A stretch of 64,000 nt of DNA from an uncultured Bacilli bacterium (GTDB taxonomy: Bacteria; Bacillota_I; Bacilli_A; RF39; UBA660): contig CAKOJR010000001.1 in the NCBI GenBank assembly GCA_934090735.1, forward strand, positions 62,001-126,000. Direction: 5' to 3'. Position numbers and translations under genes: made by a program. The notes under the pieces were generated by a model, which had not been told where the DNA came from, did not search any database, and saw nothing but the letters and a program-made list of their open reading frames with translations. Positions 8,281-17,112 of the stretch are shown here, in pieces (the first letter of the stretch is position 1; each line of letters opens with the position of its first letter).

Positions 8281-9505
8281 GTTCTTTTTTTAAAGAGTCT
8301 TTACCATCAACTATTCTAGATACTAACATAGAACTTGCTGCGTCTCCTGTAACATTTAAAAGAGTTGCTGGGGCATCAATTATAGTAGCAATGATTGTAA
8401 GAATTGGAAGTGCTGCTACTGGAAACCCCATTAATTTTAATATAAGCATTTCAGATATAGTTCCGCCTCCAATTGGAACTGCGGTTACTAAAATAGTTGC
8501 TAATAATGATACTCCTAGTACTTTGATTCCACTTACTGGCATATCAAATAGATATACTAGGAACATAATTTTAAATACACTACCTATAATTGAACCATCT
8601 TTATGAAAAGATGTTCCGAGAGTAATTGTTGAGCTTGCAATATCTTCACTTACACCAATTTTTTTTGCACATTCTGTGTTTACGGGAATTGATGCTGCAG
8701 AACTACATGTTGATAGAGCAGTAACGCTTGCTGGAATTATATTTGCCCAGTATTTTTTAACACCTATTTTGCCACCAGCTATGTATGCGTATAATGAGTA
8801 GATTATAAAGTATACAAATAATACTAGGATAGTGTAGATTATTAACATTTTAACAAAGCCTTGGGTTACACTTGCTCCAAATGTTCCAGTAAATGATGCA
8901 AAGTAACATCCTAAACCGATGGGTGCATAGTACATAAGTATTTTTATTAGATTTTGTAATACTTCGTATGCACTATCTAGTAAGTTAAGGAATGTCTTTC
9001 CTTTTTCTCCACTTTTATTGATTGCAAGTCCACTTAAGATTGAAATTACAATAAGAGCTAGTATATTATTTTTACTTAGTAGGTTTACAAAGTCATTGGT
9101 ACTTACAGAGTCTACTAGTTTTTCTAGTACTCCTGATTCATCGGTTATATTGTTTGTATCATCTAATAATGCAGTGATCTTTTTGGCATCTGCATTATCT
9201 ACTAATCTTATTTTTAGTGATGTAAGACCAATAATAACACTTACCAATGAGGTAAATACAAATACTATTATAATGCTTCTTAATATTTTGCCGACTCTTT
9301 TTGGTTTATCTATTTTACCAATTGATGTAGTAATTGATAAAAAGATTAATGGTACTACAACTACTAATAACATGTTAATGAATAGTGTTCCAAGTGGTTC
9401 TAATATTGTTGCTTTTTCTTTAAATATTAGACCTATAATTGTTCCTATAATAAGGGAACCTATTAATATAATTGATTGTTTATAATTTTTAATAATTTTT
9501 TTCAT
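8273..9505 (-). CDS. Dicarboxylate/amino acid:cation symporter (DAACS family)
   Basis: A 410-residue, multi-spanning transporter of the GltP/GltT/DctA family, which imports glutamate, aspartate or dicarboxylates with Na+ or H+. The Ser-rich re-entrant loop reads TCSSAASIPVN. The substrate/cation loop, usually NMDGT, is FHKDGS here. The last re-entrant loop and TM8 read GGGTISEMLI and DAPATLLNVTGDAASSML, where Asp and Asn-Val-Thr-Gly-Asp match the family's ligand residues. Replacement of the NMDGT Asn/Met suggests an atypical cation site or substrate. ATG 9505 has an AGAAAGGA site just upstream. Transcription runs toward the toxin locus and shares its terminator. Confidence 0.88.
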   Translation of the reverse strand: MKKIIKNYKQSIILIGSLIIGTIIGLIFKEKATILEPLGTLFINMLLVVVVPLIFLSITTSIGKIDKPKRVGKILRSIIIVFVFTSLVSVIIGLTSLKIRLVDNADAKKITALLDDTNNITDESGVLEKLVDSVSTNDFVNLLSKNNILALIVISILSGLAINKSGEKGKTFLNLLDSAYEVLQNLIKILMYYAPIGLGCYFASFTGTFGASVTQGFVKMLIIYTILVLFVYFIIYSLYAYIAGGKIGVKKYWANIIPASVTALSTCSSAASIPVNTECAKKIGVSEDIASSTITLGTSFHKDGSIIGSVFKIMFLVYLFDMPVSGIKVLGVSLLATILVTAVPIGGGTISEMLILKLMGFPVAALPILTIIATIIDAPATLLNVTGDAASSMLVSRIVDGKDSLKKELE

Positions 9506-9584
9506 AATTTTTCCTTTCTATTAGGATTATATTAAAAAAGTGGTGTATATATAAATAAACAAACTCCACATAAATTCCACGGGA

Positions 9585-9614
9585 TTAACAATTATAAGGA
9601 AAGTATGGTAAAAT
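9585..9614 (+). promoter_or_regulatory. Promoter of the Sel1/ksgA/murG operon
   Basis: TTAACA (9585-9590), 18-bp spacer, TAAAAT (9609-9614) with extended TGG. A strong AAAGGAGG ribosome-binding site follows at 9621-9628. Confidence 0.6.
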
Positions 9615-9632
9615 AGTGTGAAAGGAGGACTT

Positions 9633-10958
9633 ATGAAGAAAGCTTTTATTAAGATGAATGTAGGAAAAGATTATCTTTCTTTAGGTAATTTATTTAATGC
9701 GATAAAAAAGAATTCAGCTAATAAACTTACAAGTATTCAGACTGAGATATTTTGTACGCTTTTTGGAATAAATGATATAAGTGCTAAAACGGTTAATAAC
9801 TATTGTATAGGTTATAGAGCTATTGGCATGGATTATAAAAAGATATATTATGATTATCAGAAAGTTTATGAAGATAATAGGGATATTCTTGTATCTGTAG
9901 TTCTTTGTATAGTTAGTATTTTAGATGAAGTAATTTATACCGGTGATGAAGATGCTTTAAAGATTATTAATGATAATAAAAGATTAGAAAAAGTTATAAG
10001 TGGTTTAATTGATATAGCTAAAACTGATACTTCTATTAAAGATGATTATTTAAGTAAAATTATTGCTTATTATGATAGTAGTGATTTATATGATGCATTT
10101 GTGTTAATTTTATTTTATGCAATTTTAGAAAATGAGCAGCCTTTAGCTAATTATGAAACTAATATTGATATTAAGAGCAAAGAGCTTTCTGAATATTTAC
10201 AGATTAATCTTCAAGAAGGGGTTAGTTATATAAATTCACTTAAGATACTTGCTAAGAGGAATAATATGTATGCTCTTGCTGAGTTAGGTTCTTTAGAGTA
10301 TTCTGGATTAATTAGTGGTAAAGTTAATTATGTGACGTGTTTTAATTATTATCTTAAGGCAGCTAAAAAGAATCATCCCAAAGCTTCTTGGATGGTAGCT
10401 AATTTAATTTATTATAAAAAAGTAGATGGTTATAGTACCGAGTTTGCTTATGAGTATATTGAAAAAGCAATTAAACTTGGTAGTATAGCTGCTATTAATA
10501 CTTTAGGTAATTTTTATAGAGATGGATTTACTTTGGATGGTAAAGTTCATTTAGATGAAGCGTTAAAATATTATAATAAAGCTGCTGATTTAGGTTATGT
10601 GTATGCGTATAACAATTTAGGTAAATATTACGAGGATAAAGATGAGGAGAAAGCTTTAAATTATTATAAATTGTCTGCTGATAATAATGAGAGCTGGGCT
10701 TTAAATAAGCTTGGAGAGTATTATAGAAATAATGGGGATTATCAAAAAGCTTATTTCTATTATCAAAAGTCAATAGATACACCAATAATGGAAAAATATT
10801 ATTATGGATATTATAATTTAGCTAAATATTTTTATTTAACTTGTAATGATATAGTTAGAGTGGATAAGAAGAAAGGTGTTAAGTATTTAAAGATAGCACT
10901 TGATAATGGCATAGATAAAGCTAAAGAAGAATTAGAAAGGATTAATTATGAATTTTAA
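9633..10958 (+). CDS. Sel1-like repeat (TPR-like) protein
   Basis: A 441-residue soluble protein. ATG 9633 follows AAAGGAGG; the upstream GTG at 9618 lies before this site and is rejected. The N-terminal half is helical and unassigned. From about residue 205 onward there are tandem Sel1-like/TPR units (ALAELGSLEYSG, AINTLGNFYRDG, AYNNLGKYYED, ALNKLGEYYRNNGD), each about 30-36 residues, which build a protein-binding superhelix. It overlaps the next gene by 11 bp, implying coupled translation with the KsgA-like methyltransferase. A scaffold role is inferred from the repeats; the partner is unknown. Confidence 0.82.
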   Translation: MKKAFIKMNVGKDYLSLGNLFNAIKKNSANKLTSIQTEIFCTLFGINDISAKTVNNYCIGYRAIGMDYKKIYYDYQKVYEDNRDILVSVVLCIVSILDEVIYTGDEDALKIINDNKRLEKVISGLIDIAKTDTSIKDDYLSKIIAYYDSSDLYDAFVLILFYAILENEQPLANYETNIDIKSKELSEYLQINLQEGVSYINSLKILAKRNNMYALAELGSLEYSGLISGKVNYVTCFNYYLKAAKKNHPKASWMVANLIYYKKVDGYSTEFAYEYIEKAIKLGSIAAINTLGNFYRDGFTLDGKVHLDEALKYYNKAADLGYVYAYNNLGKYYEDKDEEKALNYYKLSADNNESWALNKLGEYYRNNGDYQKAYFYYQKSIDTPIMEKYYYGYYNLAKYFYLTCNDIVRVDKKKGVKYLKIALDNGIDKAKEELERINYEF

Positions 10959-11706
10959 GAATAATACGGATACTTTAGATCAACATTTTTTAGTTAGTGA
11001 AACTGTTATAAATAAGTTTATAGATTTTTGTGATTTAAAGAAGAGTGATGTGTGTTTAGAAATTGGTCCAGGTAGAGGTGTACTTACTAAGTTGATTGCT
11101 CCAAATGTTAGAAAATTAACGGTTATTGAAAAGGATGAAAGGTTAGAAGCAAATTTAAAAGAAATACCAAATATAGATGTTATTATTGGAGATGCAATTT
11201 ATGTTTCTTGGCCTAAAGTGAATAAGATAATAACAAGTATTCCTTATAGTATTATTGAACCTTTTATAAAGAAACTAACTAAAGAAGATTTTGATGAGTT
11301 AGTTATGATGATGGGAAAAAATTACTGTATGAGCGTGCTTGATAAAAAAATAACTTATTTAAGTTTAATGACTAATGTATTTTTTGATATGGAGAAGATT
11401 ATAGATGTACCAAAGGAAGCTTTTAAACCAGAACCTAGAGTAATGTCTTCTTTAGTTAGAATTAGACCTAAAAAGTGTCTTACTAAAATAGATGAACTTT
11501 TTCAAAATATCTATAATTTGGATCATAAGAAATGTAAAAATGCGATTATTGAGAGTTTGATAATTAGAGATAATATAACTCAAAAAGAAGCTAAAGCAGT
11601 TTTAAATAATATGAATATTGATGATAATATTCTAAATAAACCATTTTCTTTAATTAAAAATGAAGAATTAGAAGTTCTTTACAATAAACTATTACAAAAT
11701 AATTAA
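10948..11706 (+). CDS. ksgA: 16S rRNA dimethyladenosine transferase-like (KsgA/RsmA family)
   Basis: A 252-residue Rossmann methyltransferase of the KsgA/Dim1/Erm family, which dimethylates two adjacent adenines near the 3' end of 16S rRNA. Visible motifs: DQHFLV near the N-terminus, SAM-binding EIGPGRGVLT, VIEKDERL, GDAI, and the catalytic-loop motif SIPYS, where most bacterial KsgA have NLPY. EAFKPEPRVMSSLVR marks the end of the catalytic domain; a short helical domain follows. The Ser in place of Asn in motif IV leaves some doubt about exact activity, and an Erm-like role cannot be excluded. Context (upstream of murG) suits a housekeeping gene. Confidence 0.78.
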   Translation: MNFKNNTDTLDQHFLVSETVINKFIDFCDLKKSDVCLEIGPGRGVLTKLIAPNVRKLTVIEKDERLEANLKEIPNIDVIIGDAIYVSWPKVNKIITSIPYSIIEPFIKKLTKEDFDELVMMMGKNYCMSVLDKKITYLSLMTNVFFDMEKIIDVPKEAFKPEPRVMSSLVRIRPKKCLTKIDELFQNIYNLDHKKCKNAIIESLIIRDNITQKEAKAVLNNMNIDDNILNKPFSLIKNEELEVLYNKLLQNN

Positions 11707-11747
11707 AAAAAAGAGGTATTTATTATATAATATAAGTAGGTGATTGC

Positions 11748-12821
11748 ATGAAAGTTATAATTAGTGCTGGTGGTACAGGTGGACATATTTATCCTGCACT
11801 TGCGATAGTTAAAAAAATAAAAGAGAAAGAGCCAAATAGTGAGATTCTTTATATAGGTACTCATAATCGTATGGAAAAGGATATTGTTCCTAAAGAAAAT
11901 ATTAGATATGAGAGTATTGAAATATATGGTTTTAGTAAGACAATGATTAAAAGAGATATAAAGAACATTGGTCTTATTATTAAGGCTGAGAAAAAGTGTC
12001 TTAAGATAATGAAAGAATTTAAGCCTGATATTGTTATTGGTGTTGGTGGATATGTTACATTTCCAGTTTTAAGAGCAGCTAGAAAGTTAAAAATAAAAAC
12101 ATTTATTCACGAACAAAATAGTATTCCAGGGAAAAGTAATAAGATGCTAAGTAAGAAGGCTGATTTAATTGGTGTATCTTTTAATGACACTTTAAAATAT
12201 TTTGGAGATAATGCTTTTTTATCTGGTAATCCATGTGGCGAGATGGCGATTGATAGAAAGCCAATGAGTAAAAAAGAGTTTGGTGTACCACTTAATCATA
12301 AATGTGTATTAATTGTTCAAGGCAGTTTAGGTAGTGGTATTATTAATAAAAAAATGGAAGAGTATTTAAGAAGTATTAAAGAAGAAAATTATGATGTAAT
12401 ATATGTTACAGGTAAGAGTTATTATGATGCTTTTCCAAAAGATTTTTCTAAGAATGTTCATGTAGTTCCTTATATTGATAATATGAGTGCATTAATTAAG
12501 GATATTGATGTTTTAGTAACAAGAGCTGGAGCTAGTGTTATTAGTGAGATTATGGCTTTAGGTAAACCAAGCATTTTGATTCCTAGTCCATATGTAGCAA
12601 ATAATCATCAATATTTTAATGCTAAAAGTTTAAGTGATGCTAACGCTGGAATAATGCTTGAAGAAAAAGATTTAACTAAAGATAATCTAAAAGAAGAAAT
12701 TAATAAGCTTTTAACTGATGATAAGCTTTATAAAGAGATAAGTGCTAATGTTAAAAAGATGAGTATCGATAATAGTAGTACTTTAATTTATGAAAAGATT
12801 AAAGAATTAATTAAAGAATAA
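11748..12821 (+). CDS. murG: MurG, lipid II N-acetylglucosaminyltransferase
   Basis: Transfers GlcNAc from UDP-GlcNAc to lipid I to make lipid II on the inner face of the membrane, the last intracellular step of peptidoglycan synthesis. The 357-residue length is normal. The N-terminal glycine loop SAGGTGGHIYPALAI and the second motif GVGGYVTFPVL are intact, followed by IHEQNSIPGKSNK. The C-terminal donor domain has VTRAGASVISEIMALGKPSILIPSP, where the conserved Glu binds the ribose. ATG 11748 follows TAGGTGA. It lies directly upstream of divIB, as in division-cell-wall clusters. Confidence 0.96.
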   Translation: MKVIISAGGTGGHIYPALAIVKKIKEKEPNSEILYIGTHNRMEKDIVPKENIRYESIEIYGFSKTMIKRDIKNIGLIIKAEKKCLKIMKEFKPDIVIGVGGYVTFPVLRAARKLKIKTFIHEQNSIPGKSNKMLSKKADLIGVSFNDTLKYFGDNAFLSGNPCGEMAIDRKPMSKKEFGVPLNHKCVLIVQGSLGSGIINKKMEEYLRSIKEENYDVIYVTGKSYYDAFPKDFSKNVHVVPYIDNMSALIKDIDVLVTRAGASVISEIMALGKPSILIPSPYVANNHQYFNAKSLSDANAGIMLEEKDLTKDNLKEEINKLLTDDKLYKEISANVKKMSIDNSSTLIYEKIKELIKE

Positions 12822-12832
12822 AAGGAGAAATT

Positions 12833-13546
12833 ATGAAGACTAAAAAGGTAGTAAAGAAAAAGTTTAATTTTAAAAAATTTCTAGTTCTAGTTTTAATGGT
12901 TTATCTAGTTATAAGTGGAACGTTCTACCTTTTAAAAAGACCAGTTAAAAATATAATAATAACTGGCAATAAAGAAGTAAAAGATTATGAGATAATAGAA
13001 GCAGCTAATCTTAAAAATTATCCATCATTTATAGGTATAAGTAAGAGTAAGATAATTAAGTGTTTAAAGGAGAATCCTCTTATAAAAGATGTGTCTGTTA
13101 AGAAAAATTTAAAGTTTCAGATAACAATAAATGTAACTGAAGAAAAAGCCGTTGCTTATAGTTTAACTAATCAAAGTTATCTTTTATCTAGTGGTGTTTA
13201 TGTAAATGATATAAACTTTTTAGGAGTGCCTCAACTTAATAATTATACGCCAGAGGATGTACTTAAGAGTTTTGCTGAGGAGCTTGGAAAGTTAGATGAA
13301 GATATAATAGATGATATAAGTGAAATAGAGTATTCTCCAAGTAAGAATGAAGCTGGGGAGACGATTGATAGTACTAGGTTTAAACTTAAAATGAAGGATG
13401 GTAATACAGTATATACTAATGTAAAAAAATGTAATGTTTTATCTTATTATAATCAAATATATGCAAGTCTTAAGGATAAGAAGGGTGTTTTAAATTTAGA
13501 CAGTGGTAATTATGAAAGATATGTATTAACACTTTATGAGGAGTAG
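12833..13546 (+). CDS. divIB: Cell division protein FtsQ/DivIB
   Basis: A bitopic divisome protein: Lys-rich cytoplasmic tail, one transmembrane segment (about residues 17-33), then an extracytoplasmic POTRA domain (KNIIITGNKEVKDYEIIEAANL) and the beta domain (NPLIKDVSVKKNLKFQITINVTEEKAVAY). At 237 residues it is near the usual DivIB length. FtsQ/DivIB links FtsL/FtsB to the septal peptidoglycan machinery. It is 11 bp after murG and 2 bp before queH. ATG 12833 has an AAAGGAG site. Assignment rests on topology, POTRA-like pattern and position. Confidence 0.87.
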   Translation: MKTKKVVKKKFNFKKFLVLVLMVYLVISGTFYLLKRPVKNIIITGNKEVKDYEIIEAANLKNYPSFIGISKSKIIKCLKENPLIKDVSVKKNLKFQITINVTEEKAVAYSLTNQSYLLSSGVYVNDINFLGVPQLNNYTPEDVLKSFAEELGKLDEDIIDDISEIEYSPSKNEAGETIDSTRFKLKMKDGNTVYTNVKKCNVLSYYNQIYASLKDKKGVLNLDSGNYERYVLTLYEE

Positions 13547-13548
13547 TT

Positions 13549-14139
13549 ATGAATTATAATGAAGAAATGAAGAAATTAATTAAGACATTTGATACTAAGA
13601 AAACAATTCTTTTACATAGCTGTTGTGGCCCTTGTTCATCAAGTGTTATTGAAAGGTTAATGCCTTACTTTGATATAACTGTTTTGTATTATAATCCGAA
13701 TATCGAACCTAAAGAAGAGTATGAAAAAAGAAAAGCAGTGCAGATTAGGCTTCTTAAAGAGTTAAATGTTAAGTATATGGATTGTGATTATGATAATGAA
13801 ACGTATCATGAGGTAGTTAAAGGAATGGAAAAGGAAAAAGAGGGAGGAGCAAGGTGTACTTTATGCTTTATGTTAAGGTTATCTAAGACTGCTAAGCTTG
13901 CTAAAGAAAATGATTTTGATTATTTTGGAACTACACTTACGGTTAGTCCTCATAAGAACAGTGAGTTAATTAACAAGATAGGTTTTAAAGAGGCTGAAAA
14001 GTTAGGAATAGAGTTTTTACCTGCTGATTTTAAAAAAGAAGATGGTTATAAGAGAAGCATAGAATTATCTAAAAAGTATGATTTATATAGACAAGACTAT
14101 TGTGGTTGCTTATATAGTAAGGAGTGGCGTAATGAATAA
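13549..14139 (+). CDS. queH: Epoxyqueuosine reductase QueH
   Basis: A 196-residue member of the DUF208/QueH family, which reduces epoxyqueuosine in tRNA to queuosine, the final step of queuosine synthesis. Conserved Cys pairs are visible: HSCCGPC near the N-terminus, ARCTLCF in the middle and YCGC near the C-terminus, expected to bind an iron-sulfur cluster and a second metal. Also seen are YYNPNIEP, FGTTLTVSPHKN and GYKRSIELSKKYDLYRQDYCGC. It is translated with its neighbours: 2 bp after divIB and overlapping the next ATG by 8 bp. Other queuosine genes are not in the window. Confidence 0.93.
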   Translation: MNYNEEMKKLIKTFDTKKTILLHSCCGPCSSSVIERLMPYFDITVLYYNPNIEPKEEYEKRKAVQIRLLKELNVKYMDCDYDNETYHEVVKGMEKEKEGGARCTLCFMLRLSKTAKLAKENDFDYFGTTLTVSPHKNSELINKIGFKEAEKLGIEFLPADFKKEDGYKRSIELSKKYDLYRQDYCGCLYSKEWRNE

Positions 14140-14557
14140 GAAGGGATTTACTTTAGTTGAAGTTATATCAGTTATAACAGTTTTAGCAATAATAATGATA
14201 ATTGTTATACCAGCAGTAGCTAAACAGTTATCTGATTCTAAAAGTGCTTTAGTTAAAATGAATGTTAAAAATGCTGAAGAAAGCGCTTTACTTCTTGTAA
14301 CTGATTTGAATACTTGTGATAAAGAGGCATTAGATATTTTAAAGACAGAAAATATTTTAAGTGAAGTTACAGGTGAGTCTTATTGTCTTACCACAAGAAA
14401 TGCACTTGGATCAGTTGATGGTATTGAGGTAAGTATGGATGTTCTTGTAAAATATGATTATTTAACTGATTATGATAAGAAATGCTCTGGAACTGTTAAA
14501 TTAAATATAGAAAATGCTAATCCTCTAGCAGATGGAAGTAGTATAACATGTGGGTGA
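14132..14557 (+). CDS. Type IV pseudopilin-like protein
   Basis: A 141-residue protein starting NKKGFTLVEVISVITVLA, a complete prepilin peptidase site with Glu at +5, then a hydrophobic helix and a small globular domain with Cys pairs (NTCDKEA, SYCLTT, KKCSGT, ITCG). ATG 14132 is set by the AAGGAG at 14119-14124; a longer in-frame start at 14078 lies inside queH and lacks a site. It overlaps queH by 8 bp and precedes ftsY, an unusual place for a pilin. It may supply subunits for a type II/IV or Tad-like apparatus encoded elsewhere. Confidence 0.85.
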   Translation: MNKKGFTLVEVISVITVLAIIMIIVIPAVAKQLSDSKSALVKMNVKNAEESALLLVTDLNTCDKEALDILKTENILSEVTGESYCLTTRNALGSVDGIEVSMDVLVKYDYLTDYDKKCSGTVKLNIENANPLADGSSITCG

Positions 14558-14563
14558 TAAATT

Positions 14564-15538
14564 ATGGGATTATTTAATAAATTTAAAGAAATATTTAAAG
14601 GTAAAGATACAAATGTAAATAGAGAAACTTATGATAAAGGTTTAGAGAAGAGCAGAAATGAGTTTATAAGTAGTTTATCTATTTTAGGTCATAAATATAC
14701 TAAGGTAACTGATGAGTATTTTGATGAATTAGAAAATATTTTAATTAAAGCTGATATAGGAATTAAGACAGTAATGGATTTTACTGATAAGCTTAAGAAA
14801 CGTGTTAAAAGTGAGAATATTACTAATACAGATGAGTTAAAAGAAGTTATTGTTGATGAATTATTTATGATTTATGTTAAGGAAGATTTTCTAACTGATA
14901 AGATAAATATTCAAGATGATGGACCAACAGTAATTTTAATGGTAGGTGTTAATGGAGTTGGTAAGACGACTACTATAGGTAAACTTGCTAATTTATTTAA
15001 TAAACAAAATAAAAAAGTGTTGTTAGTTGCTGCTGATACATTTAGGGCCGGCGCAGTTGAGCAGTTAAAAGAGTGGGCAGATAGAACTAATTCACTATTC
15101 GTTGGTAAGGAAAATGCTGATCCAGCTAGTGTTATTTATGATGGACTTGAAAAAGCTAAAGAGGAAAATGCTGATATTATTTTAATTGATACTGCTGGTA
15201 GACTACAAAATAAAATTGGTTTAATGAAAGAACTAGAGAAGATTAATAAAGTAATTGGTAAGTTAATACCTGGAGCTCCTCATGAAACATTATTAATTAT
15301 TGATGCAACTACTGGACAAAATGGTATAAGTCAAGCTAAAAGTTTTAAAGAGATTACTAATATTACTGGTATTGTTTTAACTAAGATGGATGGTACCGCT
15401 AAAGGTGGAATCGTATTAGCAATTAAAGAAGAAACATCTTTACCAGTTAAATATATTGGATTAGGTGAGCAGGTTAATGATTTAAAACCATTTGATATAG
15501 AAGAGTATATTTATGGTTTGTTTAAGGATATGATGTAA
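14564..15538 (+). CDS. ftsY: Signal recognition particle receptor FtsY
   Basis: The SRP receptor GTPase, which docks ribosome-SRP complexes at the membrane for co-translational insertion. The 324-residue protein has a short charged N-terminus, the N helical bundle, and the G domain with G1 GVNGVGKTT, the insertion-box AADTFRAGAVEQL, G3 DTAGR, G4 TKMD and the closing GLGEQVNDLKPF. The long acidic A domain of E. coli FtsY is absent, as is usual in Firmicutes. Its stop overlaps the next ATG by one base, so ylxM is translationally coupled. Confidence 0.96.
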   Translation: MGLFNKFKEIFKGKDTNVNRETYDKGLEKSRNEFISSLSILGHKYTKVTDEYFDELENILIKADIGIKTVMDFTDKLKKRVKSENITNTDELKEVIVDELFMIYVKEDFLTDKINIQDDGPTVILMVGVNGVGKTTTIGKLANLFNKQNKKVLLVAADTFRAGAVEQLKEWADRTNSLFVGKENADPASVIYDGLEKAKEENADIILIDTAGRLQNKIGLMKELEKINKVIGKLIPGAPHETLLIIDATTGQNGISQAKSFKEITNITGIVLTKMDGTAKGGIVLAIKEETSLPVKYIGLGEQVNDLKPFDIEEYIYGLFKDMM

Positions 15539-15819
15539 TGGAAGATTTATTATATTATACTTGTTTATTTGATTATTATAAGGATTTATTTACTAAGACA
15601 AAACAAGATTATTTTATATATTATTATTTTAATAATTTAACGCAGGAAGAGATTGCTGAAAATTATAATGTTTCTAAAAATGCGGTAAGTAAGACTTTGA
15701 AAGAGGTTAAAGAAAAACTTGATTATTATGAAGAAATGTTAAAGTTATATCATAATAAAGTTAAAATAAAAACACTACTTGATAGTAGTGAATTTTCTAA
15801 AATAGAAGAATATATTTAA
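15538..15819 (+). CDS. ylxM: YlxM-like SRP-associated DNA-binding protein
   Basis: A 93-residue helical protein with a sigma-70 region 4-like helix-turn-helix (LTQEEIAENYNVSKNAVSKTLKEVKEKL). YlxM proteins are encoded with ffh/ftsY and bind the SRP system in streptococci. Here the gene follows ftsY with a one-base stop/start overlap, and ffh is not adjacent. The stop overlaps the stop of the convergent minus-strand gene. Confidence 0.85.
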   Translation: MEDLLYYTCLFDYYKDLFTKTKQDYFIYYYFNNLTQEEIAENYNVSKNAVSKTLKEVKEKLDYYEEMLKLYHNKVKIKTLLDSSEFSKIEEYI

Positions 15820-16235
15820 GCCTTAGGGCTTATTTTTTTCTGTTTAAAGTAAGCAACTATGTTTATAGCAACCAAAGGTATAAATATCAGAAAGTTGCTA
15901 AAATTGTTCATAAATGTATCTTCAAAGTTTAGAGATAGCATAAATAATACTATGTAAAGACAAATACTTATAAATTGGAATTTTAAATCTTTATAAATAA
16001 ATGCTGTTAAACTAGAGATACATATTAGGACTAATGTTAGAATTATAAGTCCCCACCAAGTGCTCGTAAACATATTTTGAACAAGTAAGGCAAGGGATGC
16101 TGTGTCTGTTCCTGACTGCTGGTATGTTAAATGATCTAAGTGATTAAAGTAGATAAGTACCCAAAAACAAAAAGCTATTTCTACTAGGCATATAATAAAT
16201 AATAATATACTTCTATCTTTAAATATTTTGTTCAT
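15816..16235 (-). CDS. Four-helix membrane protein, unknown
   Basis: A 139-residue protein with four predicted transmembrane helices separated by short loops (starting LLFIICLVEIAFCFWVLIYF). ATG at 16235 is chosen because AAGGAG lies 5 bp upstream; a GTG two codons earlier overlaps that site. It starts inside the 3' end of the DHH phosphoesterase gene and is likely co-transcribed with it. No family recognised. Confidence 0.65.
   Translation of the reverse strand: MNKIFKDRSILLFIICLVEIAFCFWVLIYFNHLDHLTYQQSGTDTASLALLVQNMFTSTWWGLIILTLVLICISSLTAFIYKDLKFQFISICLYIVLFMLSLNFEDTFMNNFSNFLIFIPLVAINIVAYFKQKKISPKA
15818..15838 (+). terminator. Short terminator after ylxM
   Basis: Five-bp stem AAGCC / GGCTT around TTAG, then a run of Ts (15833-15839). 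It lies inside the 3' end of the convergent gene. Confidence 0.5.
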
Positions 16236-17112
16236 AAACACTCCTTAAATAAGTTAAAGTATTATTTAGTACTATTGTTGATCTAGGTGCAATAAAGTCA
16301 TAACTTCTTTCTAAGTAATGTTCGTTATATCTTAGAAAAGTGTAAGTTTTTAAATTTTTCATATCTATATATAAACCAAGAATGTTTTCTTTACTTTCGT
16401 AGATAAATTTCTTGTATTCTTCTAAATAGTCTAAATTAAGTAGTTTTAGGTAGGTACTAATAAATTTAATACCATTAAAGTTGTATGCTTTAAAGCCGTT
16501 TTCTTTAAAGGCTTTTTCTTTGTTGCTCATGTCAGTTGGGGTGAAGTATTTTTCAAACATACCATTAAATGTTTCATCGAATCCCATATCTTTAATTATT
16601 TTTTTGTCACTTTCTTTGTATCTAGCGTTAAGACCATAGTTACTATCATCCATTGAGGCGATGTATATTAGTTTTTTCTCATAGTCATTAAATTTATAAA
16701 AGCTAGAGCACATGTCATAGATAGCTAAACATGTACTTACATAGTTTGTAATGATAGCTTTAACCATGCCAGCATCTGGGTGATGGTCAATAGCGCCAAG
16801 GACAAGTGAAGCATCACCAATGCTTTGATTAACATCGTTATGATCTGTAAGAAAGTAATTGTATTTAGGTATGTCTTCTTTATTTAAGATAAAAGGCGAG
16901 TAGTCAAAGTTGTCTTCTATTTGTTTAAGACAGTCATCACTTATCTTTTCTCCGTTAAGAACGGCATAATATGCATCATAACTTAAACTTTTTAATATGT
17001 TACTCATTAAGTATGAAGAGAAGATTGTGTCTGTATCAGGCTTTTTATGACCAATGACCAGAATCTTTTTACTTTTATCTAAATTATTAATTAAATCTAA
17101 AATATTATTCAT
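16219..17112 (-). CDS. DHH-family phosphoesterase, PpaC-like
   Basis: A 297-residue DHH/DHHA2-type protein resembling manganese-dependent inorganic pyrophosphatase (family II, about 309 residues). Metal-site motifs: GHKKPDTDT near the N-terminus, TDHNDVNQS, and the defining IDHHPDAG. The fourth motif, usually SDT, reads MDDSN here, so the enzyme is a divergent pyrophosphatase or a related phosphoesterase. It overlaps the upstream CofE-like gene by 8 bp, which suggests a shared process, although a functional tie is not obvious. Confidence 0.72.
   Translation of the reverse strand: MNNILDLINNLDKSKKILVIGHKKPDTDTIFSSYLMSNILKSLSYDAYYAVLNGEKISDDCLKQIEDNFDYSPFILNKEDIPKYNYFLTDHNDVNQSIGDASLVLGAIDHHPDAGMVKAIITNYVSTCLAIYDMCSSFYKFNDYEKKLIYIASMDDSNYGLNARYKESDKKIIKDMGFDETFNGMFEKYFTPTDMSNKEKAFKENGFKAYNFNGIKFISTYLKLLNLDYLEEYKKFIYESKENILGLYIDMKNLKTYTFLRYNEHYLERSYDFIAPRSTIVLNNTLTYLRSVYEQNI

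Noticed and set aside
9018..9485. Plus-strand frame of 155 codons opposite the symporter
   Set aside because: Antisense shadow of a well-supported membrane transporter gene, with no ribosome-binding site of its own.
9618..9632. GTG 9618 as start of the Sel1-repeat protein
   Set aside because: It would place the AAAGGAGG ribosome-binding site inside the coding region; ATG 9633 has ideal spacing.
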